Source of the DNA: Gillisella terrae
GTDB lineage: Bacteria; Pseudomonadota; Alphaproteobacteria; Rhizobiales; Rhizobiaceae
NCBI RefSeq assembly: GCF_004801395.1
Contig: NZ_SSOA01000007.1
Coordinates: 62,001 to 126,000 of the forward strand
Length of the DNA stretch: 64,000 bases
Direction: 5' to 3'
The notes beneath the pieces were generated by a model. The model ran no database searches. It saw nothing but the letters and a program-made list of their open reading frames with translations, and was not told the DNA's origin. The position numbers were made by a program, and so were the translations under genes. Of the stretch, positions 8,522 through 16,589 are shown piece by piece (the first letter of the stretch is position 1; every line of letters starts with the position of its first letter).

Positions 8522-8802
8522 CGGCATTGCTGTTTTCTATGGCAAACCTACAGAAAGTCGAGCCGATCTGCCATTTACTGTTTTTGGGTGTTTTATTGTC
8601 GATATGCATGAAAACAGAGCGAGTTTGCTGAAATTCTCGCCAATTTCGCGTGGAATTTTGCAATTTCAGCCGTTGATCCTCGGCTTTTAGGGGGTAAACC
8701 CGATGCTCATTCGTGGTGAGGAATTTGAGCTATGCATTTCATGCATTGCTGCATTGCGGCATCAGGAATATTCAAACGAAAAAAATGCGCTATATTCAAA
8801 TC

Positions 8803-8931
8803 ATCGAAGCGACGCACTCCTCCTCCCAGTGTCGCTTTGAGGGGATCGGCAATACTCCTCCTCCTCCCAATTGCCGATCAAGTTCAAGAGCTCGACGCAT
8901 CCTCCTCCCGCGTCGAGCTCTTTTCTATTTT
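8803..8931 (+). ncRNA. Trans-acting sRNA with three CCUCCUCCC-loop hairpins (alpha-r14/cuckoo-like)
   Basis: Three hairpins in 120 nt each show an anti-Shine-Dalgarno loop. Hairpin 1: AAGCGAC...GTCGCTT with loop CCTCCTCCC at 8819-8827. Hairpin 2: GATCGGCAAT (8844-8853) pairs with ATTGCCGATC (8870-8879) around CTCCTCCTCCTCCC. Hairpin 3: AAGAGCTCGACGC (8886-8898) pairs with GCGTCGAGCTCTT (8910-8922) around CCTCCTCCC and is followed by TTTTCTATTTT, a Rho-independent terminator. A TATATT -10 box at 8791-8796 puts the 5' end near 8803; the -35 is weak. Alphaproteobacterial sRNAs of the alpha-r14 and cuckoo groups have exactly such loops and are thought to bind ribosome binding sites. Targets are unknown. 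Confidence 0.8.
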
Positions 8932-9000
8932 AGCTCCTTCCTTAAAAATCCAATGCTCGGGTGCAATGATACCCCGGATTTAAGCTTGATCGCCTGCGCG

Positions 9001-9108
9001 ATACAGCGCCTCTCACCCTATATGGCGCACAAGAGACGCTGTAACACTTTAAATCTGCGGCATAATTTTCACCTTAAATCGATTCCGATGTAAGGAATTA
9101 CGCAGTAG
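9001..9108 (+). repeat. RIME-like two-hairpin repeat, copy 4
   Basis: Same order and orientation as copy 3: ATACAGCGCC...ACGCTGTAA, then GGCATAATT...AATTACGCAG around CTTAAATCG and CGATGTAAG. Point changes in hairpin 2 break two pairs. Copies 3 and 4 flank the sRNA gene as direct repeats about 480 bp apart. Of the gene-free 8522-9208 stretch only the sRNA and this repeat are explained; 8522-8790 holds nothing I can name. Confidence 0.8.
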
Positions 9109-9208
9109 ATCTTTTGACGCTGGCTTTCCTGAGCGATATACCGCCCGCATTGCGTATCAGTGGGAGCCGATTTTCGGCATGGTGCTCTATAGCGGGGAGA
9201 TCGCCTTT

Positions 9209-10633
9209 ATGGCTGCAAAATTCGGAACGAGTGGCCTGCGTGGTTTGTCAACTGAGCTTGTTGGCAGTGTATCGGCGATGCATGCCACAGCTTTTGCGCA
9301 GATGCTGTTGACCAAAGGGTATCTACGCCCTGGTGCGCGGGTGCTGATCGGGCAGGATTTTCGCCCCTCCAGCCCTGAGATTGCCGCCAATTGTATGGCA
9401 GCTCTTGGGCGTGCTGGCCTTACCCCGGTGGATTGCGGTGCCTTGCCCACACCGGCCCTTGCGCTCTATGGCATGAGCATCGGTGCGGCCTCTTTGATGA
9501 TCACCGGCTCGCATATTCCAGCCGATCGCAATGGCATTAAATTCTATCGCCCCGATGGTGAAATCGACAAGGCGGACGAGATTGCCATTACCGAGCTTGC
9601 TGCCGCTCTGAGCAATGATGCCTCCGCCAACCGCGTTGAGCATGGCACGGCAGAAGACGACAGCGCGCGCGCCGCAAGCCTGTTTATCGAGCGCTACACC
9701 CGCTTGCTGCCAGATCATGCCTTGGCGGGTTTGAAAATCGGAGTCTATCAGCACAGCAGCGTGGGTCGCGATATGCTGGTGACCATGCTGGAAGGCTATG
9801 GTGCTGAGGTTTTGGCGCTGGGACGCTCCGAGATCTTCGTTCCCGTGGACACCGAGGCGGTTTCCCCTGAGACCTGTGAAAAAATGAGCGCCTGGGCCAG
9901 GGAGTTCGGCCTTGACGCGATCGTCTCGACCGATGGTGATGCCGACCGGCCCTTGGTGGCCGATGAGCATGGTGCACCCCTGCGCGGTGATCTGCTGGGG
10001 TTGATCACGGCCCAGTTTTTGAAGGCAGAGGTCATTGCAACGCCGGTGACATCCAATTCCGGGATAGAGGCGATCAGCGGTGCCGATGTGACCCGCACAC
10101 GGGTGGGCTCACCCTATGTGATTGCGGCCATGGATGACGCTTTGCAGGCGGGCAAAAGCAATGTCATGGGCTTTGAAGCCAACGGCGGGGTCATGCTGGC
10201 CTCGGATTTTTCAATCAATGGCACAGTGCTTGCAGCCCTGCCGACACGCGATTGCATGCTGCCCATTCTGGCCGCACTTTTTGCGGCTGCCAGCACCAAA
10301 ACACCTTTGTCTGCGGTGGTCACACGCTACGCGCTGCCGGTGGCCCTGTCAGACCGTATCGAAAATTTTGCCCAAGATCGCAGCAGCGCGCTGATGGCGC
10401 ATCTTCGCGCCTCAGACAATAACCTCAGCGCGTTTCTTGGCTCCATTGGCACGCTCAAAGCCAAAAGCGATATTGATGGCCTTCGGGTCACCTTGGGCGA
10501 TAACCGGGTCATTCACTTTCGCCCCTCGGGCAATGCACCCGAAATGCGTTGCTATGTCGAGGCAGCGGATCAGACAGCTGCGGAAAGCTTGATGCACCAA
10601 GGGCTGTCAGTCTTATCAAACTGGCAAGCGTGA
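9209..10633 (+). CDS. Phosphohexomutase (phosphomannomutase / phosphoglucosamine mutase family)
   Basis: Interconverts hexose 1- and 6-phosphates via a phosphoserine. The 474-residue protein has the four-domain family plan: substrate/metal start KFGTSGLRG (residues 4-12), phosphoserine loop MITGSHIPADRNG (Ser about 101), metal loop STDGDADRP in domain 2, and a C-terminal phosphate-binding HFRPSGNAPEMR. The SHIPADRNGIKFY wording and the short length point to the phosphomannomutase side rather than GlmM, but the sugar cannot be decided from sequence alone. I chose ATG 9209, the codon just before AAKFGTSGLRG. Likely supplies sugar nucleotides for surface polysaccharide. Confidence 0.88.
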   Translation: MAAKFGTSGLRGLSTELVGSVSAMHATAFAQMLLTKGYLRPGARVLIGQDFRPSSPEIAANCMAALGRAGLTPVDCGALPTPALALYGMSIGAASLMITGSHIPADRNGIKFYRPDGEIDKADEIAITELAAALSNDASANRVEHGTAEDDSARAASLFIERYTRLLPDHALAGLKIGVYQHSSVGRDMLVTMLEGYGAEVLALGRSEIFVPVDTEAVSPETCEKMSAWAREFGLDAIVSTDGDADRPLVADEHGAPLRGDLLGLITAQFLKAEVIATPVTSNSGIEAISGADVTRTRVGSPYVIAAMDDALQAGKSNVMGFEANGGVMLASDFSINGTVLAALPTRDCMLPILAALFAAASTKTPLSAVVTRYALPVALSDRIENFAQDRSSALMAHLRASDNNLSAFLGSIGTLKAKSDIDGLRVTLGDNRVIHFRPSGNAPEMRCYVEAADQTAAESLMHQGLSVLSNWQA

Positions 10634-10660
10634 GAGCCCGATCTTTCTGCTCTTTCATAT

Positions 10661-10709
10661 CTGCTGCATAAGTCCTGAAATCGATTTCGATTGCCGGGTT
10701 TATGCAGTA
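10661..10709. repeat. Half RIME-like element (hairpin 2 only, degenerate)
   Basis: CTGCTGCATAA...TTATGCAGTA enclosing AATCGATTTCGATT. Only the second hairpin of the larger repeat is present. It sits between the phosphomutase stop and the thioesterase start and may end transcription of the former. Confidence 0.6.
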
Positions 10710-10757
10710 TGCCTTTTTGCCGGATACAATGATCTCGCAGTTTTGAGAGGATAACCC

Positions 10758-11252
10758 ATGGACCGCGCCCACGACCCCAGTGAGCTTGAAATGGTTGTGC
10801 TGATGACGCCAGACATGGCGAATTTTTCTGGCAAGGTGCATGGCGGCGCGCTGTTGAACCTTCTGGATCGCGTGGCCTATTCCTGCGCCTCGCGGTTTTC
10901 CCAGCAATATGCCGTGACGCTCTCGGTGGATCAGGTGGTGTTTCGCCAGCCCATCCATGTGGGCGAATTGGTCACCTTTCGCGCATCCATCAATTACGCA
11001 GGCCGTACCTCGATGGAAGTGGGCATTCGGGTGGAGGCGGAAGAAATTCGCACCGGCGAGCGCCGCCACACCAATTCCTGTTATTTCACCATGGTGGCGG
11101 TCGATGCCAATGGCAAACCAACCGCTGTACCGGCGCTCAGCCTCCACACTGATGCAAAGAAGCGCAGAGAAAAAGCGGCGATTCATCGACGCGAATTGCG
11201 CCACGAATTCCAGGCGCGCTTCGAAGAGGTGAAGTCCGCGAGTCAGGAATAG
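10758..11252 (+). CDS. Acyl-CoA thioesterase, hotdog fold (YciA/BACH type)
   Basis: Hydrolyses acyl-CoA to free acid and CoA in the cytosol. 164 residues with one hotdog domain: the N-terminal TPDMANFSGKVHGGALLNLLD holds the helix with catalytic Asp, followed by SVDQVVFRQPIHVGELV and the MEVGIRVEAE strand typical of YciA-like enzymes. The C-terminal about 30 residues are charged and helical (RREKAAIHRRELRHEF). GAGAGGATAA lies upstream of ATG 10758. It is 110 bp before the MurA-like gene on the same strand. Confidence 0.88.
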   Translation: MDRAHDPSELEMVVLMTPDMANFSGKVHGGALLNLLDRVAYSCASRFSQQYAVTLSVDQVVFRQPIHVGELVTFRASINYAGRTSMEVGIRVEAEEIRTGERRHTNSCYFTMVAVDANGKPTAVPALSLHTDAKKRREKAAIHRRELRHEFQARFEEVKSASQE

Positions 11253-11361
11253 CAAGCAATCGGTGCGAAAACACAAAGATATAAAATCGCGCCACTGTTT
11301 TGTCTCTTTGATGGGCTGAACAGTGACGGCAAAGGCGTGACGCAAGCAGTGGAGAGTGGGC

Positions 11362-12648
11362 ATGGCAAATCTTGTGGTTGAAGGCGGTTATCCCGTCAGT
11401 GGTACGGTGCGGCCTTCCGGCAACAAGAATGCCGTGCTGCCGATGCTGTGCGCGACATTGCTGAGCGAAGATGAGGTGACGTTGCAGAACGTGCCCGACA
11501 TCAGCGATATCGATAAGCTGCTGGCCTATTTCGAGAGCAAGGGGTCGCGTTTTTCTCGGGATCGTGATGCGCAAACGCTGACCATTCAGCACGATTTTCA
11601 AGCCTTTGCCACCAATGAGGCCGAGCTGCCGTTTGGCATTCGCGCCGCCGTGCTGTTGCTGGCACCGGCCATGGTGCGCAGTGGCAATCTGCATTTTGAC
11701 ACCGAAGCCAAGGGCTGTGCTTTGGGTGTGCGCGAAATCGATCCGCATCTGGACATCTTGCAGCGTTTCGGCTGCCGCATGACGGCGCGCCATCCGTGCC
11801 ATATGGAAGCGGTGGGGCCAGTGACGGCTGCAAAAATCTGGGCGGATTACGCCTCTGTGACCGCGACAGAAACCTTCATCATGATGGCCAGCGTGGCAAA
11901 GGGCGTGTCTGTGCTCAACAATGCGGCGTCCGAGCCGCATGTGCAGGCGCTGTGCGAGATGCTGGTGGCCATGGGCGCAAAGATTGATGGGATCGGCACA
12001 TCGCGCCTGACGGTAACGGGGGTTGAGCGCCTGTGCGGCACAACGGCCCGCGTGCCTGATGATCACCATGAGGTTGCGACCTTTTTGGCCATTGGTGGTG
12101 TCACGGGCGGACGCTTACGGGTGGAATCAGGCATTGGCGAGCATATGGAGCTGATCTTGCGCCAGTTCAGCAAGCTTGGTCTGGAGTTTGAGGTGGAGGA
12201 GGAGGCCATCACGGTGACCGGCTGGACGCGCAAGATTACCGAGCCTTTCACCACCGAGTTGCTTCCCAAGATCGAGGCAGCCCCTTGGCCCTATTTTCCA
12301 GCCGATCTTTTGCCGCAAGCCATCGGTGTGGCGGTCGGCTGTGAAGGCGACATTATGTTCTGGAACAAGGTCTATGAAGGTGCCTTGGGCTGGACGGGTG
12401 AATTGTTGAAATTTGGCGCGCGCGTTCATTTGTCCGATCCGCACCGGCTTGTGGTGTTTGGCAACAACCAGCTGCGTCCGGCGGTGGTCGAAGCACCCTA
12501 TATCATTCGCGTGGTTGTGGCGTTGTTAGTGGCGGCGGTGCAGGTCAAGGGTGTGACCCGTATTCAGAACGCCGATCCGCTGCGCCGCGCCTATCCGCAT
12601 TTTGTGGAAAAGCTCACGGCCCTTGGTGCCAAAGTCCACTGGGAGTAA
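11362..12648 (+). CDS. Divergent MurA paralogue (UDP-GlcNAc 1-carboxyvinyltransferase family)
   Basis: An EPSP-synthase-fold protein of 428 residues. The MurA hallmarks that remain are SGNKNA (Lys about 22), the loop Cys in KGCALGV (about 119), the aspartate of FPADL (about 315) and Arg 383 in IIRVVVALL. The usual DLRAG block is replaced by PYIIRVVVAL and the ENRF-type segment by FWNKVYEGAL, so this is clearly off the canonical MurA line. Ordinary MurA transfers enolpyruvate from PEP to UDP-GlcNAc. Here the sugar acceptor may differ. ATG 11362 follows GGAGAG at 11351-11356 by 5 bp; GTG 11356 overlaps that site. A second, true murA is expected elsewhere in the genome. Confidence 0.8.
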   Translation: MANLVVEGGYPVSGTVRPSGNKNAVLPMLCATLLSEDEVTLQNVPDISDIDKLLAYFESKGSRFSRDRDAQTLTIQHDFQAFATNEAELPFGIRAAVLLLAPAMVRSGNLHFDTEAKGCALGVREIDPHLDILQRFGCRMTARHPCHMEAVGPVTAAKIWADYASVTATETFIMMASVAKGVSVLNNAASEPHVQALCEMLVAMGAKIDGIGTSRLTVTGVERLCGTTARVPDDHHEVATFLAIGGVTGGRLRVESGIGEHMELILRQFSKLGLEFEVEEEAITVTGWTRKITEPFTTELLPKIEAAPWPYFPADLLPQAIGVAVGCEGDIMFWNKVYEGALGWTGELLKFGARVHLSDPHRLVVFGNNQLRPAVVEAPYIIRVVVALLVAAVQVKGVTRIQNADPLRRAYPHFVEKLTALGAKVHWE

Positions 12649-12733
12649 AGCGCACGCCTGCAAAATGCGTCAGATGAGTGAGGCAGGGGCGCGGTTTTCG
12701 ACCCGCTCCCTGGCGCTATAATAGCCTAAATTA

Positions 12734-12779
12734 ACTGCATAATTCCTTAAATCGAAAGCGATTTAAGGAATTATGCAGT
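12734..12779. repeat. Perfect 46-nt palindrome (RIME-like hairpin 2) supplying a stop codon
   Basis: ACTGCATAATTCCTTAAATCG, a 4-nt AAAG loop, then its exact complement. This is the cleanest copy of hairpin 2. Its right arm overlaps the 3' end of the GGDEF gene on the minus strand, whose TAA stop (12771-12773) lies inside the CTGCATAA repeat sequence. It also lies 85 bp downstream of the murA-like stop and may terminate both convergent transcripts. Confidence 0.8.
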
Positions 12780-13943
12780 AACGAGGTCGTCGGCTTTGAA
12801 AGCGCGATTGCGGCCACTTCTCTTGGCGTTATAAAGCGCTGTATCTGCTTTTTTCAGCAGATCTTCGAATGTGTTGCCGGGCAAAGTGACGGTGGCGACA
12901 CCAAGACTTGCCGTAACCACCTTGCCCTGACCAAGGCCGCTGTGGGGAATGCACAGCGCCTCAATGGCGGCGCGGATGATTTCTGCAATTTCCAGCCCTG
13001 CCGCCTCATCGGCATCATCGATCAGCACCAGAATTTCTTCCCCGCCAAAGCGAAACACATGACCATCATTGCCGATCATCTTGGCAATCGACTGGCTGAC
13101 CTTGCGCAGGCATTCATCGCCGTGGATATGACCATGAATATCATTGAATGCCTTGAAGTGGTCGATATCCAGCAGGATGGCACAGATGGTGGATGGCGTG
13201 TCACTGGACCATAGGTCGTCACTGATGCGCGACAGGCTATGGCGATTGAGCAGGCCGGTCAGGCCATCCTGCTCGGATTTGAGGATCAGTTGCTGGTGCA
13301 GAAGTGAACTTTTCAGCCGGTGGAGAAAGTTCATCCGGTCGGTATGCTCGAGATAATAGGCGCCAGCCCCAAGGAAAACGGCTGTGCTGAGGACGAGAGA
13401 GGCAATGCTGAGATAAACGCCAGAATCAAACGCGCCGGTCAGTTTCATCGTGATGAGGTGAATGGCTGACAGAAGTATCAGCCCGATAACGCCAATGAAA
13501 AAGCGTGGGCGCAGCACGATGATAAAAAACAGAAAGGCTGCGGTATTGGCATTCTGGTAAGCATAGAGATCATGGCTGCGGCTGAAAATCACCGTGGTCA
13601 TGGGCAAAAGTGTCGAAAAAACCGCCACACCAATGGCCAGCAGATCGTAACTCAACGCCGTCGGGTGGCGGTGAAGAAAATAAAGTCCGACAACGACCAA
13701 CGGCGTAAAAACGCAGACGCGGACGAAGAGCAATTGTTTAAAAACATCGCCCGCCAAGGCTGCATCGCCAAACAGCATGAGGTTGTAAACGATTGTGCCG
13801 ACAACAGCCCAGCCCAGCACCAGCTTCATGCGGTTTGCAGCATAATCGACCAGATACGCGCTCTCAATCTTTGGAGAAAATCGCATCAGCAGAAATCCTC
13901 GGCGGACTTGCCGATCAACATCCTCGACTGTGATATTCTGCAT
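12771..13943 (-). CDS. Diguanylate cyclase with N-terminal membrane domain (GGDEF)
   Basis: Makes cyclic di-GMP from two GTP at the inner membrane. 390 residues: a short cytosolic start, six or so membrane helices between about 38 and 200, a linker, then a GGDEF domain from about 225 (QDGLTGLLNRHSL ... LLDIDHFKAFND ... FRFGGEEILV). GGEEI is an active-type variant of GGDEF. The position six before GGEEI is Gly, not the Asp of an RxxD inhibitory site, so product feedback is probably lost. No EAL domain. Divergent from the chemoreceptor gene across a 600-bp AT-rich gap. Its last three codons and stop are made by a repeat element. Confidence 0.9.
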   Translation of the reverse strand: MQNITVEDVDRQVRRGFLLMRFSPKIESAYLVDYAANRMKLVLGWAVVGTIVYNLMLFGDAALAGDVFKQLLFVRVCVFTPLVVVGLYFLHRHPTALSYDLLAIGVAVFSTLLPMTTVIFSRSHDLYAYQNANTAAFLFFIIVLRPRFFIGVIGLILLSAIHLITMKLTGAFDSGVYLSIASLVLSTAVFLGAGAYYLEHTDRMNFLHRLKSSLLHQQLILKSEQDGLTGLLNRHSLSRISDDLWSSDTPSTICAILLDIDHFKAFNDIHGHIHGDECLRKVSQSIAKMIGNDGHVFRFGGEEILVLIDDADEAAGLEIAEIIRAAIEALCIPHSGLGQGKVVTASLGVATVTLPGNTFEDLLKKADTALYNAKRSGRNRAFKADDLVTA

Positions 13944-14544
13944 TATAAAGCGCCCATTTTACTATGGAATATATCATAATCCGATAAAGCTTGATCAATT
14001 TATAAAACATACATGCTCTTTCGAGCATATTCTATTTAAAATCAGCGCTGGTCTACAAAAATTCGATTCTAATTGTGTCGCTTTAAAAAGAATCACAGAA
14101 TCTCGGATGGTTTGTTTTTTGTGAAAACCGCAATGGTAAGTTGTTTTTTTATTAAATTTCCTGAAATGCTGGATATTGCCGCTCCAAAATCAAATTCCAC
14201 TGATGTCATCATCATTGTTTTGGTGGTTTTTCATTGTTTCATGATTATTTGCATGAAGGATCGCTCAGGAAGACCAAATTTCCTGTAATATTGAATGAAG
14301 TTGCGGTTTTATTAAATACTTTTAAATAAAAGAACATTATGAATATCTAATCTAGCGTTGAAAGGCGGCATCATGCCACCTCACGTTGGGGGCGGCCAAC
14401 GCATCACCTCATTCTTGATTTGCGATTCCCGCAAAAGTGGAAAAGTGATGGGTTGCACATGTCGCTCACATCTATCAGGTTGCCCGACAATGATCTGCGC
14501 GGGACAGGCCTCGAAGAAACGTCATCTTTGCGCAGGAGCGTTAC
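13944..14544. other. 600-bp AT-rich intergenic region
   Basis: No convincing gene on either strand. The part from about 13950 to 14350 is markedly richer in A and T than the rest of the window, with several A/T runs (for example around 14137 and 14305). It must contain the divergent promoters of the GGDEF gene and the chemoreceptor gene. I see no repeat or clear operator in it. Confidence 0.5.
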
Positions 14545-16509
14545 GTGAAGCACATATCTATCATTGGAAAATTTCTCATCATTATGGCCTGCTTCGGGAT
14601 TTTTTCCCTTGGAATGTCGCTCTATTCCGCCAAGCAGATCGCCAATATTGATAGCGGCTACAGTGCACTGCTGGATCAAGAATCAACAGCGGCCTTGTAT
14701 CTGGCGCGTTCAAACCGCAGTCTTCAGGGTGCCCGTGCGGCTATTGGTGATTTGATGATGTCACGTTCACAAGAGTTGAACGACCGCGCGGAAAAAGAAT
14801 TGAAGAGTATGATCGACAATTTCGCCCTCTACATGGACAAAGTGATGGCAGCCCTTCCAGGGCGCAAGGATTTGGCCGATATAAAAGCGGAGGGTCTTAA
14901 AATCCTGTCGAATACGTGTAGCCCCGCTATAGCGGCTGGCCGCGCATCCACAAACGAGCAAGAGATCAGCGCATCGCAACAGCTGTTTTTGCAGCAGTGT
15001 CAGCCAGCTTTCGCGGTCCTTTCACCAAAGTTTACCGCTGTGACGACTGACATTGTCGATTCGGCCTCGAAAGAGAGCGATACGTTGACAGCAATCTCAA
15101 ACAACACTGTATGGACCACGTTGAGTGCCGTTGTCATCGGTCTGTTTGCGGTTTTGTTGTTCGGTTTTGTTGCCATCCGTGCCTGGCTTGTGAAACCCAT
15201 TCAGTCCATGGCCGAGACCATGAAAGTGCTGGCCAATGGCAATCTCTCTGTTGCTGTTGAGGGTGCTGATCGCCGCGATGAAGTGGGCAATATGGCTCAG
15301 GCCGTGCAAGTTTTCAAAGACAACGGATTGCGCGCCCGCCAATTGGAGCAGGAAGCTGAGAAAACACGCAGTTTGAGCGAAGCCGAGCGCGAGCGTGTCG
15401 CACAGGCTGACCGCCAACGGGCAGAAGAAATGGCGCAGGCAACATCGGGTCTCGCCGAAGGGCTGAAGCATCTCTCGAAAGGTGATCTCACCTTCCGGCT
15501 GAGCCAGCCGTTTGCGTCTGATTTTGAGGCCCTGCGGGCTGATTTCAACGCCACTGTGAGCCAGCTTGCCGAGAGCCTGCGCGCCGTTGCCGATGCCACG
15601 GGCTCAATTGATGGCGGTGCTCGCGAGATCAGCCGGAGCGCCGAGGATCTGTCAAAGCGCACCGAACAGCAGGCTGCGTCTTTGGAAGAAACAGCGGCGG
15701 CCCTGGACCAAATCACCACCAATGTGTCCAATTCGTCGAAGCGTACGGAAGAGGCGCGCCACATTGCCATAGAGGCCAACAAATCGGCACGGCGCTCGGG
15801 CGAGGTCGTTTCCAATGCCGTGACGGCGATGCAGCGCATCGAGCAGTCATCCAACCAGATTTCCAACATCATTGGCGTGATTGACGAGATTGCCTTCCAG
15901 ACCAACCTGCTGGCCTTGAATGCAGGCGTTGAAGCGGCCCGCGCCGGCGAGGCAGGCAAGGGCTTTGCCGTTGTCGCGCAAGAGGTGCGTGAGCTCGCCC
16001 AGCGGTCGGCGCAAGCCGCAAAAGAGATCAAGGATCTCATCCGCAATTCTGGCGAAGAGGTCAGCGCCGGGGTGAAGCTCGTGCAGGAAACCGGTGATGC
16101 TCTGAAGCATATTGAGGAACAGGTGGTTGTCATCAACAACCAGCTTGATGCAATTGCCACATCGGCCAAAGAGCAGTCGGTTGGTTTGGCGGAAGTGAAC
16201 ACAGCCGTGAACCAGATGGATCAGGTCACCCAGCAAAATGCGGCGATGGTGGAAGAATCAACCGCGGCCAGCGCCAGCCTGGCCTCTGAAGTGAACCGTT
16301 TGCGCGACATTATCTCCGAGTTCCGCCTTGGTACGGCGGCTGCCGTTTCATCGGGACACCGGCCTGTGACGGGCAAACCGGAAGCTGCACGCTCAGATCA
16401 CAAACCCGTGCCATCAGCGGCCCGGCGGATGATTGCCAAGGTGGCAGGTGCCGTCGGTCTTGGTGGCGGAGCCACGGCTGCATCCGCCGACAATTGGCAG
16501 GAGTTCTGA
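14545..16509 (+). CDS. Methyl-accepting chemotaxis protein
   Basis: Inner-membrane chemoreceptor of 654 residues. TM1 at about 8-28, a periplasmic sensor of about 160 residues that is mostly helical, TM2 at about 188-210, then HAMP ([19 protein letters not shown]), a second HAMP-like segment near 300-340 and the signalling domain, whose hairpin tip reads [21 protein letters not shown]. The C-terminus ends NWQEF, a close match to the NWETF pentapeptide that tethers CheR/CheB, so this receptor can probably recruit its own adaptation enzymes. Start is GTG 14545 with CAGGAG 8 bp upstream. The ligand is not predictable. A strong terminator follows. Confidence 0.92.
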   Translation: MKHISIIGKFLIIMACFGIFSLGMSLYSAKQIANIDSGYSALLDQESTAALYLARSNRSLQGARAAIGDLMMSRSQELNDRAEKELKSMIDNFALYMDKVMAALPGRKDLADIKAEGLKILSNTCSPAIAAGRASTNEQEISASQQLFLQQCQPAFAVLSPKFTAVTTDIVDSASKESDTLTAISNNTVWTTLSAVVIGLFAVLLFGFVAIRAWLVKPIQSMAETMKVLANGNLSVAVEGADRRDEVGNMAQAVQVFKDNGLRARQLEQEAEKTRSLSEAERERVAQADRQRAEEMAQATSGLAEGLKHLSKGDLTFRLSQPFASDFEALRADFNATVSQLAESLRAVADATGSIDGGAREISRSAEDLSKRTEQQAASLEETAAALDQITTNVSNSSKRTEEARHIAIEANKSARRSGEVVSNAVTAMQRIEQSSNQISNIIGVIDEIAFQTNLLALNAGVEAARAGEAGKGFAVVAQEVRELAQRSAQAAKEIKDLIRNSGEEVSAGVKLVQETGDALKHIEEQVVVINNQLDAIATSAKEQSVGLAEVNTAVNQMDQVTQQNAAMVEESTAASASLASEVNRLRDIISEFRLGTAAAVSSGHRPVTGKPEAARSDHKPVPSAARRMIAKVAGAVGLGGGATAASADNWQEF

Positions 16510-16527
16510 CCAAATCGGTTATTGACC

Positions 16528-16558
16528 AAAAAAGGGGCGGTGATGAACCGCCCCTTTT
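16528..16558. terminator. Rho-independent terminator, chemoreceptor gene / lepA
   Basis: AAAAGGGGCGGT pairs with ACCGCCCCTTTT around a short GATGA loop, 20 bp after the chemoreceptor stop. With A-run and T-run on the two sides it can work in both directions between the convergent chemoreceptor and lepA genes. Confidence 0.8.
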
Positions 16559-16589
16559 GCATGTGTCTTCTTTTCTTTCGACTTTGCGC

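Noticed and set aside
8713..9093. 126-codon plus-strand frame across the sRNA and a repeat
   Set aside because: It runs through three hairpins and a terminator, and its C-terminus is repeat sequence; it is a chance frame over an RNA gene.
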